Assembly: GCF_017355875.1 (NCBI RefSeq)
Contig: NZ_JAFEWC010000002.1
Location: 1-64,000, forward strand
Direction: 5' to 3'
From: Aridibaculum aurantiacum
Lineage (GTDB): Bacteria > Bacteroidota > Bacteroidia > Chitinophagales > Chitinophagaceae
Length of the DNA stretch: 64,000 nt
The first letter of the stretch is position 1, and the number at the start of each line of letters is the position of its first letter. The notes under the pieces are model-generated. The model was given only the letters and a program-made list of their open reading frames with translations, searched no databases and had not been told where the DNA came from. Below, in pieces: positions 1-8,562 of this stretch. The translations under genes and the position numbers were made by a program.

Positions 1-11
1 AGTAGTTAAAG

Positions 12-59
12 AGATGCGGGGGCGGCTCGCTTTAACAGAGCAAGACACCGCATCTTTTT
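12..59 (+). terminator. Nested hairpin followed by a T run
   Basis: An 8-bp outer stem (AGATGCGG at 12-19 with CCGCATCT at 48-55) encloses a 4-bp inner stem (GCTC/GAGC), and a T run follows the outer stem. This is the form of an intrinsic terminator reading rightward, presumably for a gene left of the window. The loop between the stems is large, so confidence is moderate. The rest of 1-228 shows no gene. Confidence 0.45.
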
Positions 60-228
60 GACGGCAAACATCAACGTAGCAATAAAAAAACAAACAAAAA
101 ATGGTCAACTTTTTTCAGGACAAGACATAGACGTCAGTCGTGAGAATGTTAGGTTTTACGAGTTGACACAAGTTTATTGCCGGTTGTTTATTCCAGTTTT
201 TAATAAAGTATTATCTGGAACTGCATAA

Positions 229-879
229 TTAGATGGTTAATCCTTTATAATCATCTATAATACCTATAACATTCTTGTAAGCTGCAAATTCATCGGCTGT
301 ATGCATGGTAGTAAGAACCACGCAATCCATACCAGCATTCAGAGCTGCTTCTACACCTTTTGGTGCATCTTCAAATACAAGGCAATTTTCTGCAGGCACT
401 CCAAGTTTCTTAGCACACTTTAAAAATGTTTCTGGGTCGGGTTTGCTGTTACTAACATCATCAGCGCTTACAACAGCATCAATGTATTTTCGAATGTCTA
501 CACCATCCAGTACAAAATCAAGATTGAACATAATAGCAGCTGATCCAACTGCCATTTTGATTCCTTTTTCATGTGCCTGCTGCAGAAACTCGTGCAGGCC
601 GTCCAGCAGTTTTAACTCAGGCCTGAAAGCTTCCTGGTACTGCCGTTCTTTTTCATAACTCATCTTATCCTTTTCTTCGTGGCTATACCTGCCGGGGAAG
701 ATGCGTTCCAGCAGCTCGTGGTTTTTGCCATAACACTCTTCTTTCATGCGTTCCATGCTGATGTTGGCTCCCAATCCATTGAGTATGCCATGCCATGCCT
801 TTATGTGATATTGCATGTCATCTATCATTGTCCCATTCATATCGAAGATGAAGGCTGAATATTTATCTAATCCTTTCAA
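229..879 (-). CDS. HAD-superfamily hydrolase, beta-phosphoglucomutase-like
   Basis: A cytoplasmic haloacid-dehalogenase-fold protein of 216 residues, the usual size of the beta-phosphoglucomutase/phosphatase branch with a helical cap. Motif I is FDMNGT with nucleophile D13; motif II serine is near S113; motif III is K146 in KPDPE; motif IV acids are E170/D171 in VFEDAPKG. The residue two after the nucleophile, normally an Asp that acts as acid/base, is Asn (N15), which argues against ordinary mutase or phosphatase chemistry. No in-frame ATG precedes motif I, so the start is TTG at 879. It lies beyond a hairpin (973-1000) downstream of the LacI gene, so it may be transcribed separately. Substrate unknown; a sugar phosphate is likely from the context. 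Confidence 0.8.
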   Translation of the reverse strand: MKGLDKYSAFIFDMNGTMIDDMQYHIKAWHGILNGLGANISMERMKEECYGKNHELLERIFPGRYSHEEKDKMSYEKERQYQEAFRPELKLLDGLHEFLQQAHEKGIKMAVGSAAIMFNLDFVLDGVDIRKYIDAVVSADDVSNSKPDPETFLKCAKKLGVPAENCLVFEDAPKGVEAALNAGMDCVVLTTMHTADEFAAYKNVIGIIDDYKGLTI

Positions 880-894
880 TTGATTTTTATTTAA

Positions 895-922
895 TGCAAA
901 ATGTAAAATGTAAAATGAAAAA
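895..922. repeat. Heptamer-periodic repeat, four units
   Basis: Four consecutive 7-base units of the form TGNAAAA (TGCAAAA, TGTAAAA twice, TGAAAAA) lie 15 bases upstream of the HAD start codon. The period matches the longer arrays at 18253, 36357, 41689 and 60893, although this one is A-rich and short and could be chance. Confidence 0.5.
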
Positions 923-972
923 CTGCACCAGGCAAAGTCAATTTTTGATGAACAATCAAGATGAAAATAACT

Positions 973-1000
973 CTATAGCTTGTTCTGGATGTAGCTATAG
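973..1000 (-). terminator. Hairpin downstream of the first LacI gene
   Basis: A perfect 8-bp inverted repeat (CTATAGCT at 973-980 with AGCTATAG at 993-1000, 12-base loop) lies 19 bases past the LacI stop. On the minus strand a T-rich stretch (AGTTATTTT) follows. It probably ends or attenuates the long minus-strand operon before the HAD gene. Confidence 0.5.
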
Positions 1001-1019
1001 CTCATTTTTATTCTACGTT

Positions 1020-2048
1020 CTATAGACTCTTCATTGAAGAATCACGGACGATCAACTCGGAGTTTAGCACGATAGTGTTTGTTTGTGTGATATCTATTAC
1101 ACCTTTCAGGTGGTTGATAAGTACACGAGCAGCGGTGGCGCCTACATTATGACCAGAGTAGTTGATGGTTGTTAGCTTCGGTTCTATCAATGAACTAATA
1201 GCATCGTTATTAAAACCAACCACAGCTATATCAGCCGGTACGTTAACACCTGCTTCTTTGAATATCTGCATACATATAGCTGCAGAAAAATCGTTGGTAA
1301 CAAATAGTCCGTCGGGCGGTTGTTTCATGGCCAGCAGTTGCTTTGCGGCCTGAACACAATTTTCGCGGTCAAGGTTGTTTACAAATACCAGCTTTTCATT
1401 CAGCTTTATCTTATGATCTTGCAGGGCCGCCATATATCCCTTGTGTCGCAGGTTGTATACATTACGCTTCAGGTTGCCGGTGATGTGTGCTATGCGTTTA
1501 CATCCCTGGTCTATTAAATGTTTGGTAGCATCGTAACCAGCTTTGTAGTTGTTGATGATCACCTTGGTACCTCCGTTGTTCTCTTCTACCCTGTCGAAAA
1601 AAATCACGGGGATATTCTTCTTATGAAATTCTTCAAAGTGATCGAGGTTAGGTGTATCAAGTGCAAGCGATGCAATCAATCCATCTACACGTTTATGAAA
1701 CAGGTTGTGCGCATTGGCAACTTCTTTTACACCACTTTCTGCAGAGTGAGCGATCAGTATATCATAATCCGTTTCACCAATTACCTGCTCTATACCGGTA
1801 AGTACTGACAGCATGAACGTACTGTTCAATTCGTGCATTAGTACACCAATGGTGTGCGTTTTATTCTTCCTCAGGTTACTTGCAAAGTTGTTGGAACGAT
1901 AGCCCATCTCCTTTGCCTTATCCAGTATTTTCTTACGTGTTTTCTCGCTGATGGCAGTATTGCCTTTTAAACCACGACTTACAGTAGCGGCAGAGATCTT
2001 TAGCTTTTCGGCTATATCGTAAATGGTTATTTCTTTTTGTTCGCTCAT
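1020..2048 (-). CDS. LacI-family transcriptional regulator (first copy)
   Basis: A 342-residue DNA-binding repressor: an N-terminal LacI helix-turn-helix (EITIYDIAEKLKIS, then ATVSRGL), a hinge, and a periplasmic-binding-protein-like sugar-sensing domain from about residue 60. The open frame extends upstream into the preceding GH43 gene. I chose the ATG at 2048 because the HTH begins directly after it and the next gene ends 13 bases away. The protein has the same length as the regulator at 11551-12579, and most HTH residues are shared (both contain GYRSNNFASNLR), so the two are paralogues that may bind similar operators. It is the last gene of the xylan-degrading minus-strand operon. The ligand is probably a xylan-derived sugar or oligosaccharide (inference). 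Confidence 0.9.
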   Translation of the reverse strand: MSEQKEITIYDIAEKLKISAATVSRGLKGNTAISEKTRKKILDKAKEMGYRSNNFASNLRKNKTHTIGVLMHELNSTFMLSVLTGIEQVIGETDYDILIAHSAESGVKEVANAHNLFHKRVDGLIASLALDTPNLDHFEEFHKKNIPVIFFDRVEENNGGTKVIINNYKAGYDATKHLIDQGCKRIAHITGNLKRNVYNLRHKGYMAALQDHKIKLNEKLVFVNNLDRENCVQAAKQLLAMKQPPDGLFVTNDFSAAICMQIFKEAGVNVPADIAVVGFNNDAISSLIEPKLTTINYSGHNVGATAARVLINHLKGVIDITQTNTIVLNSELIVRDSSMKSL

Positions 2049-2061
2049 GATTAACTCATGT

Positions 2062-3768
2062 TTATTTCCGCCTGTTGCTGGTGTTGTAAACTTCATCATT
2101 ACCCTTGTACTCAAACCAATCGAAGTTTGCAATATTACCAGAAGGCGCGCCTGAAGATGTAGCATACAAACCAATCGTGCTGCCTACAAAGTTATTCGCA
2201 AATCCACCAGCTACTTTTGTACTTAGAAATTTTCCATCAACATTATCTTTTACCAGGTTCCAGTTCTTATTGTTGGTGCTGTAATAAAAGGAATAATTAT
2301 CAGCATTGGCTACAACTTTGAACTGTATGGCACCGGTTGCCGTAGAAGGCAATACCTGTGACGCCAGTAGCTGCAGCTTCTTAGTTTCCTTGGTAGACTT
2401 GTAAAGTTGTACAACAGGTTGTTTGTTGTCAATGGACTTGCATAGGAAGTAAAAATTAGTCTCTTTCATGAAGCAAAGCAAGCCGGCTTTTTCATTGCTA
2501 GCTGAAGGTTGAAATATCATAGCAGTAGCTGCTTCAAAAGTTGCATGCTGTTGACGCCTTGCTACATACGATGGGTTAAGATTTCCTGCTACAGTTTCGG
2601 GCCGTAAGGTAAGTGTGAGAAAACCTTTCTTATTATTAAGTGAATACCATGGCTCCTTTATATGCCGCAGGAATATCCAGTCCGGCTGGAGATTAGGTTT
2701 ATCAAAATTTTCTTTATAAGAAAAGTTACCACTGTAACTGGTTTGGTTTTTAAACTTCCGTTGGGGCAAAGGAAGCGGGTAGTGATATTGTACTTCATCG
2801 TGGCCTGGATTGATGATTGGCCATTCGTTCTTCCATTCTACAGGCGTAAGGAATGTTTCTCTCCCTGTATTGAAGTAGTCCTGCTCGTAAGGGCGTGTAC
2901 CTAAGAATACAGCATACCATCTGCCATCTGGAAGTTCTACCAGGTCTGCATGACCGGTAGAGGTGATGGGATGTTTACGATCGCCAGTTAGATGCCGTTG
3001 TGTAAGAATTGGATTCTTCTCATATGGCTCATAAGGGCCAAGTATGTTTTTACTGCGAAAAGCTACTACTGAATGGTCAGCACCAGTACCGCCTTCTGCT
3101 GAGATAAGATAGTAGTAGCCGTAGCGCTTTACAATGTGTGGACCTTCTATCCAACTTGGTTCTTTGGCTATGTCTGTACCGCCATTCACAAGTATGGTAT
3201 TTTCTCCCACCACCTTTAAGTTCTTATAGTCAAACTCGTTGATGCGGATGGTACGATGACCATTGTACAAACTCTTGTTGTCGGGTGGAATGCTGTTGTA
3301 AGTAATGTAACACTTGTCGTCTTCATCAAAATAAAGAGATGGATCAATGCCATCAATAGGCAACCATGAAGGATTGGACCACGGACCTGCAGGATCGGCA
3401 GCTGTTACTACGAAGTTGCCTTTGCCGTCGACCATTGTGCAGGTAACATAGAAGAGACCTTTGTGATAACGAATGGTAGGTGCAAAAATGGAACGCGATA
3501 CGCCTTTGCCTGTAAAATCCATTTGCTCTGTACGGGTGATCACATGGCTGATCAACTTCCAATTCACCAGGTCTCTGCTATGAAAAACAGGTATGCCAGG
3601 AAAGTATGAAAAGGTAGAGTTAACCATGTAATAATCTTCTCCTACCCTCACGATACTTGGATCTGGATAAAAGCCAGACAGGATTGGATTGGTATACTGC
3701 TTTGTTTGCTGTGCCTGGCTTGTGAATGCACAACAAAGAATGAGCAATATGATGGTTAGTTTTTTCAT
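2062..3768 (-). CDS. GH43 beta-xylosidase/arabinofuranosidase, two-domain
   Basis: A secreted inverting glycosidase of 568 residues. Signal peptide about 1-20 (MKKLTIILLILCCAFTSQAQ). The five-bladed GH43 propeller spans about 25-310 and the C-terminal concanavalin-like beta-sandwich typical of xylosidases about 335-555. The three GH43 acids are visible: base D36 in FYPDPS, pKa-modulating D142 in GIDPSLYF, and acid E208 in WIEGPHI. It likely trims xylose or arabinose from xylo-oligosaccharides made by the neighbouring GH10 enzyme. The choice between xylosidase and arabinofuranosidase cannot be made from sequence alone. Encoded between GH10 (112-base gap) and LacI (13-base gap) on the same strand. 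Confidence 0.93.
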   Translation of the reverse strand: MKKLTIILLILCCAFTSQAQQTKQYTNPILSGFYPDPSIVRVGEDYYMVNSTFSYFPGIPVFHSRDLVNWKLISHVITRTEQMDFTGKGVSRSIFAPTIRYHKGLFYVTCTMVDGKGNFVVTAADPAGPWSNPSWLPIDGIDPSLYFDEDDKCYITYNSIPPDNKSLYNGHRTIRINEFDYKNLKVVGENTILVNGGTDIAKEPSWIEGPHIVKRYGYYYLISAEGGTGADHSVVAFRSKNILGPYEPYEKNPILTQRHLTGDRKHPITSTGHADLVELPDGRWYAVFLGTRPYEQDYFNTGRETFLTPVEWKNEWPIINPGHDEVQYHYPLPLPQRKFKNQTSYSGNFSYKENFDKPNLQPDWIFLRHIKEPWYSLNNKKGFLTLTLRPETVAGNLNPSYVARRQQHATFEAATAMIFQPSASNEKAGLLCFMKETNFYFLCKSIDNKQPVVQLYKSTKETKKLQLLASQVLPSTATGAIQFKVVANADNYSFYYSTNNKNWNLVKDNVDGKFLSTKVAGGFANNFVGSTIGLYATSSGAPSGNIANFDWFEYKGNDEVYNTSNRRK

Positions 3769-3880
3769 GCGTTACTGGTTGAAGCTTCTGTGGGCGATGG
3801 TGGAAAATGGTGAATGTATAGATGCCGTACAAGTGTGCGACGCAACGATGTTCAGCTTTGATCTACTGCTGGTCCCATAC

Positions 3881-4990
3881 TTATTTTACAACATTCACAA
3901 CTTCCCAATAAGCCTTCTTACGCTCCAGTTTTTGATCGAATAATAATGGATAATCTTTCCGGTTCTGCACAGGGAAATTGTCGAGCCAGCTATACTTATC
4001 GCTCAGGTTCCAAAAGGTAACGCTGGTGATGTGCTTGCGGTACTTCTTAAACAACTCAAAGCACATCTTGTACTTCTCTATCTGTGCTTGCTCACGCTCA
4101 GGAGTAAAGGATGTATTGGCATCTTCTGCTTTGCGATCACGTGCATTGTGTTCTTTTGGATACACCGATATATCCAGCTCGGTAATGTGCAGTTGCAAGC
4201 CAAGATCAGCAAAGCGGCTAAGGGTGCTATCGAGCTGGCCGCGGCTAGGTTCATTAATAGCCCAGTGTGCCTGCAGCCCAATACCATGAATAGGAACACC
4301 TGCATCTTTCAGGCTCTTTACCAGGCGGTGTATCTTCTCTCTTTTTACAGGATCGATCTCGTTGTAATCGTTGTAGAACAATAGCGCAGCAGGATCTGCT
4401 TCGTGCGCCCATTGAAACGCCTTGATGATATAGTCTTCGCCGCATATCTTGTACCAGTCGGATGGTCGCAGGTATTCATCACGTTTATCAGAAATCACTT
4501 CGTTGGCTACATCCCATGCATATATCTTTCCCTTGTAGCGGTTCATTACGGTAAAAATGTGATCCTTCAGCCGCTGTAGCACCAGCTCTTTAGATGCCTG
4601 TTTGCCATCTTTATCTTCGAAGATCCACCTCGGCGTTTGCGAATCGTAATGCCACACAAGATTATGTCCGCGCACTTTCAGATTGTTTCTTTGTGCAAAT
4701 GCAATAATAGCATCTGCGTTGCGCCAGTTGTATTGATCTTCCCTTGGGTGTATAGGTCCGATCTTCAGATCATTCTCCGGCGTTATGCTGTTGAATTCTT
4801 TTACCAGCAAAGCAGAGTCTGCACCACGAAGCGAATTTATATTTACAGCTACACCAATGGGGAAATATTTTGAATAGTAATCTTTCAAGCCTTTGTTGGG
4901 AGCAGCCGTTTGCGGTGAAAGTGGCCTGCTGCAACTGCTAATAACAATGGCTGCTGCAAGAACAATGGCTGAAACCTGGAACTTCTTCAT
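3881..4990 (-). CDS. GH10 endo-1,4-beta-xylanase, lipoprotein
   Basis: A retaining endo-xylanase that cuts the beta-1,4-xylan backbone. The 369 residues are a lipoprotein signal (lipobox ending at C20, VISSC) followed by a single GH10 barrel from about residue 35 to the end. The acid/base is E164 in WDVANEV and the nucleophile is E271 in LHITELDIS. No carbohydrate-binding module is present, unlike the second GH10 at 26267. This compact lipid-anchored form may act on oligosaccharides at a membrane, but whether it sits in the periplasm or on the cell surface is not decidable here. It is in the middle of the minus-strand operon, 27 bases after the CE4 gene. Confidence 0.95.
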   Translation of the reverse strand: MKKFQVSAIVLAAAIVISSCSRPLSPQTAAPNKGLKDYYSKYFPIGVAVNINSLRGADSALLVKEFNSITPENDLKIGPIHPREDQYNWRNADAIIAFAQRNNLKVRGHNLVWHYDSQTPRWIFEDKDGKQASKELVLQRLKDHIFTVMNRYKGKIYAWDVANEVISDKRDEYLRPSDWYKICGEDYIIKAFQWAHEADPAALLFYNDYNEIDPVKREKIHRLVKSLKDAGVPIHGIGLQAHWAINEPSRGQLDSTLSRFADLGLQLHITELDISVYPKEHNARDRKAEDANTSFTPEREQAQIEKYKMCFELFKKYRKHITSVTFWNLSDKYSWLDNFPVQNRKDYPLLFDQKLERKKAYWEVVNVVK

Positions 4991-5017
4991 TTTGTAAAAT
5001 TTGTTATTATAGTAGTT

Positions 5018-5923
5018 CTATCTCTTCTTTTGGTGATCCTTTACATAAGCCGCTACATCTATCATAGGAGCTACCCATAGTTGCTTCTCTTGCTGCTTGA
5101 TATGTTGCAATAGTTGCGTATGTACATCCAATGACACGTTGAGGTTGTGCTCGCCACCAACACCATGAAACAGGAAAACAAGCAGCGCCTTCTTTTCAAT
5201 TGCCTGGTCAACCAGTGCCTGCAGCTTTTCGGCAGTGTCGCCGTTTACAGAATAGCTTGGAATATTGTAAAGCTGAACTTTATCAAAAGCGGGCATTTCT
5301 GCACGTACTGCACGGGCAGCTACCAGCTTATCTGTAGATGCATTGATGTATGCTGTATCGCCAATTTTTGTATCGCTGCAGGGAAATGCAAATGTTCTTT
5401 TTGTTTTACCATCTACCTGTTGAAGCAGCGTGTTGAGTTGTGTTATCTCATTTGTCATTCGCTGCACTGTATAATAATTCAGATCTTTTTCCGGGCGTAC
5501 AAATTCTCTCCCCGGCCGCTGCCCAATGCATGGATGGTTCATAGTATGATTAGCCAACTCATGTCCATTGTTAGCAGCAGCTTTCCACTGTGGCAACTGC
5601 TGTTGCATTTTTCCATAGTAGTCGGTCAGGTAGAAGGTTCCTTTGAAGCCAAAAGAATCAAGCGCAGGAATAGCATGTGAAAGATGAACGAATAGAGCAT
5701 CGTCGTAGGTTAGTACAACAGCTGCCTGTTTGCCGTTCCATGGGCGCATGCTGTCAGGAGCAACCACAGTAGATGACGGTTGTTGTGACTGCAGCTTTTT
5801 GGTACATGAAGCCATGAATAAACTGCAACAAGTGGCAGTTGCTACCAGCAATATTTTACTAGGCAAAAGTGTATGCTGAATCTTTTGAGTGATTGTGGTT
5901 GCGTAAGCTGGTTTATACGGCAT
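5018..5923 (-). CDS. CE4-type polysaccharide deacetylase (NodB fold), lipoprotein
   Basis: A metal-dependent deacetylase of 301 residues. NodB motif 1 is TYDDA (D74, D75) and motif 2 is the zinc-binding HTMNH (H126, H130). A lipobox ends at C40 (FMASC) after an unusually long 40-residue N-terminal segment with no later ATG before the lipobox methionine, so the true start may be a non-ATG codon nearer the hydrophobic stretch. In this operon, between GH115 and GH10, the natural role is removal of acetyl groups from xylan or xylo-oligosaccharides. Chitin-type or peptidoglycan substrates remain possible by family. Confidence 0.85.
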   Translation of the reverse strand: MPYKPAYATTITQKIQHTLLPSKILLVATATCCSLFMASCTKKLQSQQPSSTVVAPDSMRPWNGKQAAVVLTYDDALFVHLSHAIPALDSFGFKGTFYLTDYYGKMQQQLPQWKAAANNGHELANHTMNHPCIGQRPGREFVRPEKDLNYYTVQRMTNEITQLNTLLQQVDGKTKRTFAFPCSDTKIGDTAYINASTDKLVAARAVRAEMPAFDKVQLYNIPSYSVNGDTAEKLQALVDQAIEKKALLVFLFHGVGGEHNLNVSLDVHTQLLQHIKQQEKQLWVAPMIDVAAYVKDHQKKR

Positions 5924-5960
5924 ATCCTTTCTATTTATTAGAAATACAATTGGCTACAGT

Positions 5961-8522
5961 CTACTTCTTTAGCAATGTCTCCGGTGGTCCCAGGTAGCTT
6001 TGCTTTACGCCACCAAAATCTACTACCAGTTTTTGCAGTACTACACCAGGCGATATAGCCCAATACTTTAGTACATGCTTTCCTGGTTTCTTGCTGCTAT
6101 ATTGTGTGGCTTTCACAATCACATTATTTGCTACCCAGCTGCCCCACTTAGCCTGGTTCTCATCATCTTTATTGATAGATATTACCTGTGGCTTCTCATC
6201 ATCTATTGACACTGCATATTTCAATCCTTCGTTGTTGTGAAAATTGAGGGTAGGAGAGAAGTACAGGTTCAGGCTTAGCTTGCCTGTATCGTAGCTATAG
6301 AACTCGTACTGAAGATGCGTGCTATTAGCTGCCAGTAGTGCAGTAGCGGTTACAGGAAAAGTGGTTACACCATCGCCTGTGCGACCTATGCCTGGAATCA
6401 CTTTAAAGTTGATCTTATTGCTGTTGTTGGCCTTTGTCCAGTTGCTTGCTTCCATAGAAACATATCCATCTTTCTCATAGAATATATTGCCCTTAACATT
6501 TGCAGGTACCATGCTTTCAGCCGTATTACTTTTTCCTGTTATCCGGCTTGCTTGCTCTACTGCAGAGTCGGGTGATACATACTTCACTTCAGGCATAGAG
6601 TTGAATGGCGGTTGTTGCCAGTAAGTATAGCCGATGTGCGTCTGGCTCATCATATGGTTCCACTTGCCATTGTTGATGGTGTGGTACTGCCTGGTGATCA
6701 GGCTGTCATTGATGTAGTATAGTTTTGCCCTGTCAGCATGCATGTTGGCTGCAGCCCATTTGTTAGAAGCAAACCACCTGTTGTACGCTACAGCCACATA
6801 CATGCGGTGCAGGTTAGCTGCCGCTTGTATAGGATGAAGAATAAGCTGGAAGTAAGCATCCTTATGTTCTGCAGGCAATAGATTGTTTACAGCTTCTGCC
6901 TGCTGTTGCAATGCATCCCATTCGTTTACCACTCTAGAAGCTTCGTTGTAGTTGTGTATGCTGTAGGTATTAGCATCTAATAGTTCAGGTTTTCTACGGG
7001 CTATGTACTGCGAGAACTTCTGGTTGATGATGCCTATTTCTTTTGCATGCTGCTCACCAAACTGCTGTGCAGCCCACTGCGTATAATACTGCTGGAGATT
7101 GCTTTCATTCCACTTGTTCGGGTTCCATGCATAATCAAGGAAGAATGAAGTAGGGAACTCCATTGGCTTTATGTCTCCTACATTCACAATCCAGATCTGG
7201 CGGGCGTTATACTTCCATGCAAGGTGCATCTGCTCCCATACACGTGCAATGTTGTTGGTGTTGATCCATTTGTAATTTCTTGGGCCGCCTACATAATCGA
7301 AGTGATAGTAGATGCCATAGCCGCCTTTGCGCGGCTTCTCGTTCAGCTTAGGCAGCTTCCGTATGTTGCCCCAGTTGTCATCACATAGCAACAGTGTTAC
7401 ATCATCCGGAACGCGCATACCTTTGTCGTAGTATTCCTGCACTTCTTTGTACAATGCCCATAGCTGTGGTGTTTCCGATGCTGGCTTGCCCGTTACTTCT
7501 GCTATAATTTCTCTTTGGTCTTTTACTATTTTTTCTAAAAGTGCAATGGCTGTTCCCTGCGTCATAGGTTCATCACCATCGCCACGCATGCCTACACTCA
7601 CAATTGTTTCAGTTCCTTGCACCCGCTCCATGCCTGCCTTCCAGAATTGTTGCAAACGTGTTGCGTTGCTATCATAGTTCCACTTGCCTTCACCAAACCG
7701 CCTCCATTCATCGTGTGCACGCATCAGCGGCTCGTGGTGTGATGTGCCAATCACTATAGCGTACTCATCAGCAGTTTGTTTGTTCAATTTATCATCGTCA
7801 TAAAATGCACTGCCCCACATTGCCGGCCAGAGATAATTGCTTTTAAGCCGTAGCATCAGTTCAAAAACCTTTGCATAAAATTTACTGTTGAAGCCGCCGA
7901 ATTTTTCACGGCTCCAGTTGCTGAGTGCGGGTGCTTCATCGTTTATAAAAATGCCCCTGTACTTTACTGCGGGTGCATCTGTTATAGTACCACCTGTGTA
8001 GTAGATTAGTTCCTTCTTTTTTACAGGAACATCTGCCCAATAATACCATGCCGATACACCCATTTTGGCAGATAACTCAAACGCACCATAAGCGGTTCCG
8101 CGCCTGTCGCTGCCGGCTATCACCAGTGCGTTGTCTACACCAGGAAAAGGATCAGCAACTACCTGCAGTTGGTATGCTTCCCATTTACCTTTCAGCTTAT
8201 CAAGCTTTAGTTTCTTTTGCTTTACCAGCCTATCAATAACAGATGAACTGCCTACTGTCCCGATGATGATAACATTGCTGGCTGCAGGATTAGTATAGGC
8301 AACAGTAGGTTTTTTACCTGTTACCATTTCAATGTCTTGTTGCAGCAGTTCAGCAGCTTTTTTAACTACAGCATGATCACGTGCATCCACATATATAGGA
8401 GCCGCTGCGTTAGGTGATACTATAGCAAAACCGGTTTTCACCATACGGTCGCTTATCATTTGTTGCGCTATAGTTTGCTTTACTGCAAAACACAAGATTA
8501 CCATCGTAATTATCTTCTTCAT
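5961..8522 (-). CDS. GH115 xylan alpha-1,2-glucuronidase
   Basis: A secreted enzyme of 853 residues that removes (4-O-methyl-)glucuronic acid from xylan, including internal residues according to the family. I chose the ATG at 8522 rather than 8534 because it begins a standard signal peptide (MKKIITMVILCF...TIAQ). The GH115 core is recognised by YRGIFINDEAPAL, the segment NYLWPAMWGSAFYDDD, and the VNVGDIKPMEFP segment. A C-terminal beta-sandwich region follows to the end, matching the family's usual five-domain length. The operon also carries a GH67 alpha-glucuronidase, so the two probably divide labour: GH115 on polymer or internal positions, GH67 on the non-reducing ends of oligomers. Confidence 0.92.
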   Translation of the reverse strand: MKKIITMVILCFAVKQTIAQQMISDRMVKTGFAIVSPNAAAPIYVDARDHAVVKKAAELLQQDIEMVTGKKPTVAYTNPAASNVIIIGTVGSSSVIDRLVKQKKLKLDKLKGKWEAYQLQVVADPFPGVDNALVIAGSDRRGTAYGAFELSAKMGVSAWYYWADVPVKKKELIYYTGGTITDAPAVKYRGIFINDEAPALSNWSREKFGGFNSKFYAKVFELMLRLKSNYLWPAMWGSAFYDDDKLNKQTADEYAIVIGTSHHEPLMRAHDEWRRFGEGKWNYDSNATRLQQFWKAGMERVQGTETIVSVGMRGDGDEPMTQGTAIALLEKIVKDQREIIAEVTGKPASETPQLWALYKEVQEYYDKGMRVPDDVTLLLCDDNWGNIRKLPKLNEKPRKGGYGIYYHFDYVGGPRNYKWINTNNIARVWEQMHLAWKYNARQIWIVNVGDIKPMEFPTSFFLDYAWNPNKWNESNLQQYYTQWAAQQFGEQHAKEIGIINQKFSQYIARRKPELLDANTYSIHNYNEASRVVNEWDALQQQAEAVNNLLPAEHKDAYFQLILHPIQAAANLHRMYVAVAYNRWFASNKWAAANMHADRAKLYYINDSLITRQYHTINNGKWNHMMSQTHIGYTYWQQPPFNSMPEVKYVSPDSAVEQASRITGKSNTAESMVPANVKGNIFYEKDGYVSMEASNWTKANNSNKINFKVIPGIGRTGDGVTTFPVTATALLAANSTHLQYEFYSYDTGKLSLNLYFSPTLNFHNNEGLKYAVSIDDEKPQVISINKDDENQAKWGSWVANNVIVKATQYSSKKPGKHVLKYWAISPGVVLQKLVVDFGGVKQSYLGPPETLLKK

Positions 8523-8562
8523 TATCACCATCACTTTAGTAGTTTATTCATTGGAGCAAGTA

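Noticed and set aside
12-59. tRNA fragment at the left edge
   Set aside because: The paired segments make a simple nested hairpin with a T run; no T-arm or anticodon arm can be formed.
3791-3820. GATG/GTGAATG-like run between GH10 and GH43 resembling the heptamer arrays
   Set aside because: Units are irregular (7, 10, 7) and few; could be a fossil array but is not supportable.
5147-5680. 177-residue plus-strand open frame opposite the CE4 gene
   Set aside because: Antisense to the NodB domain, cysteine-rich, no family resemblance.
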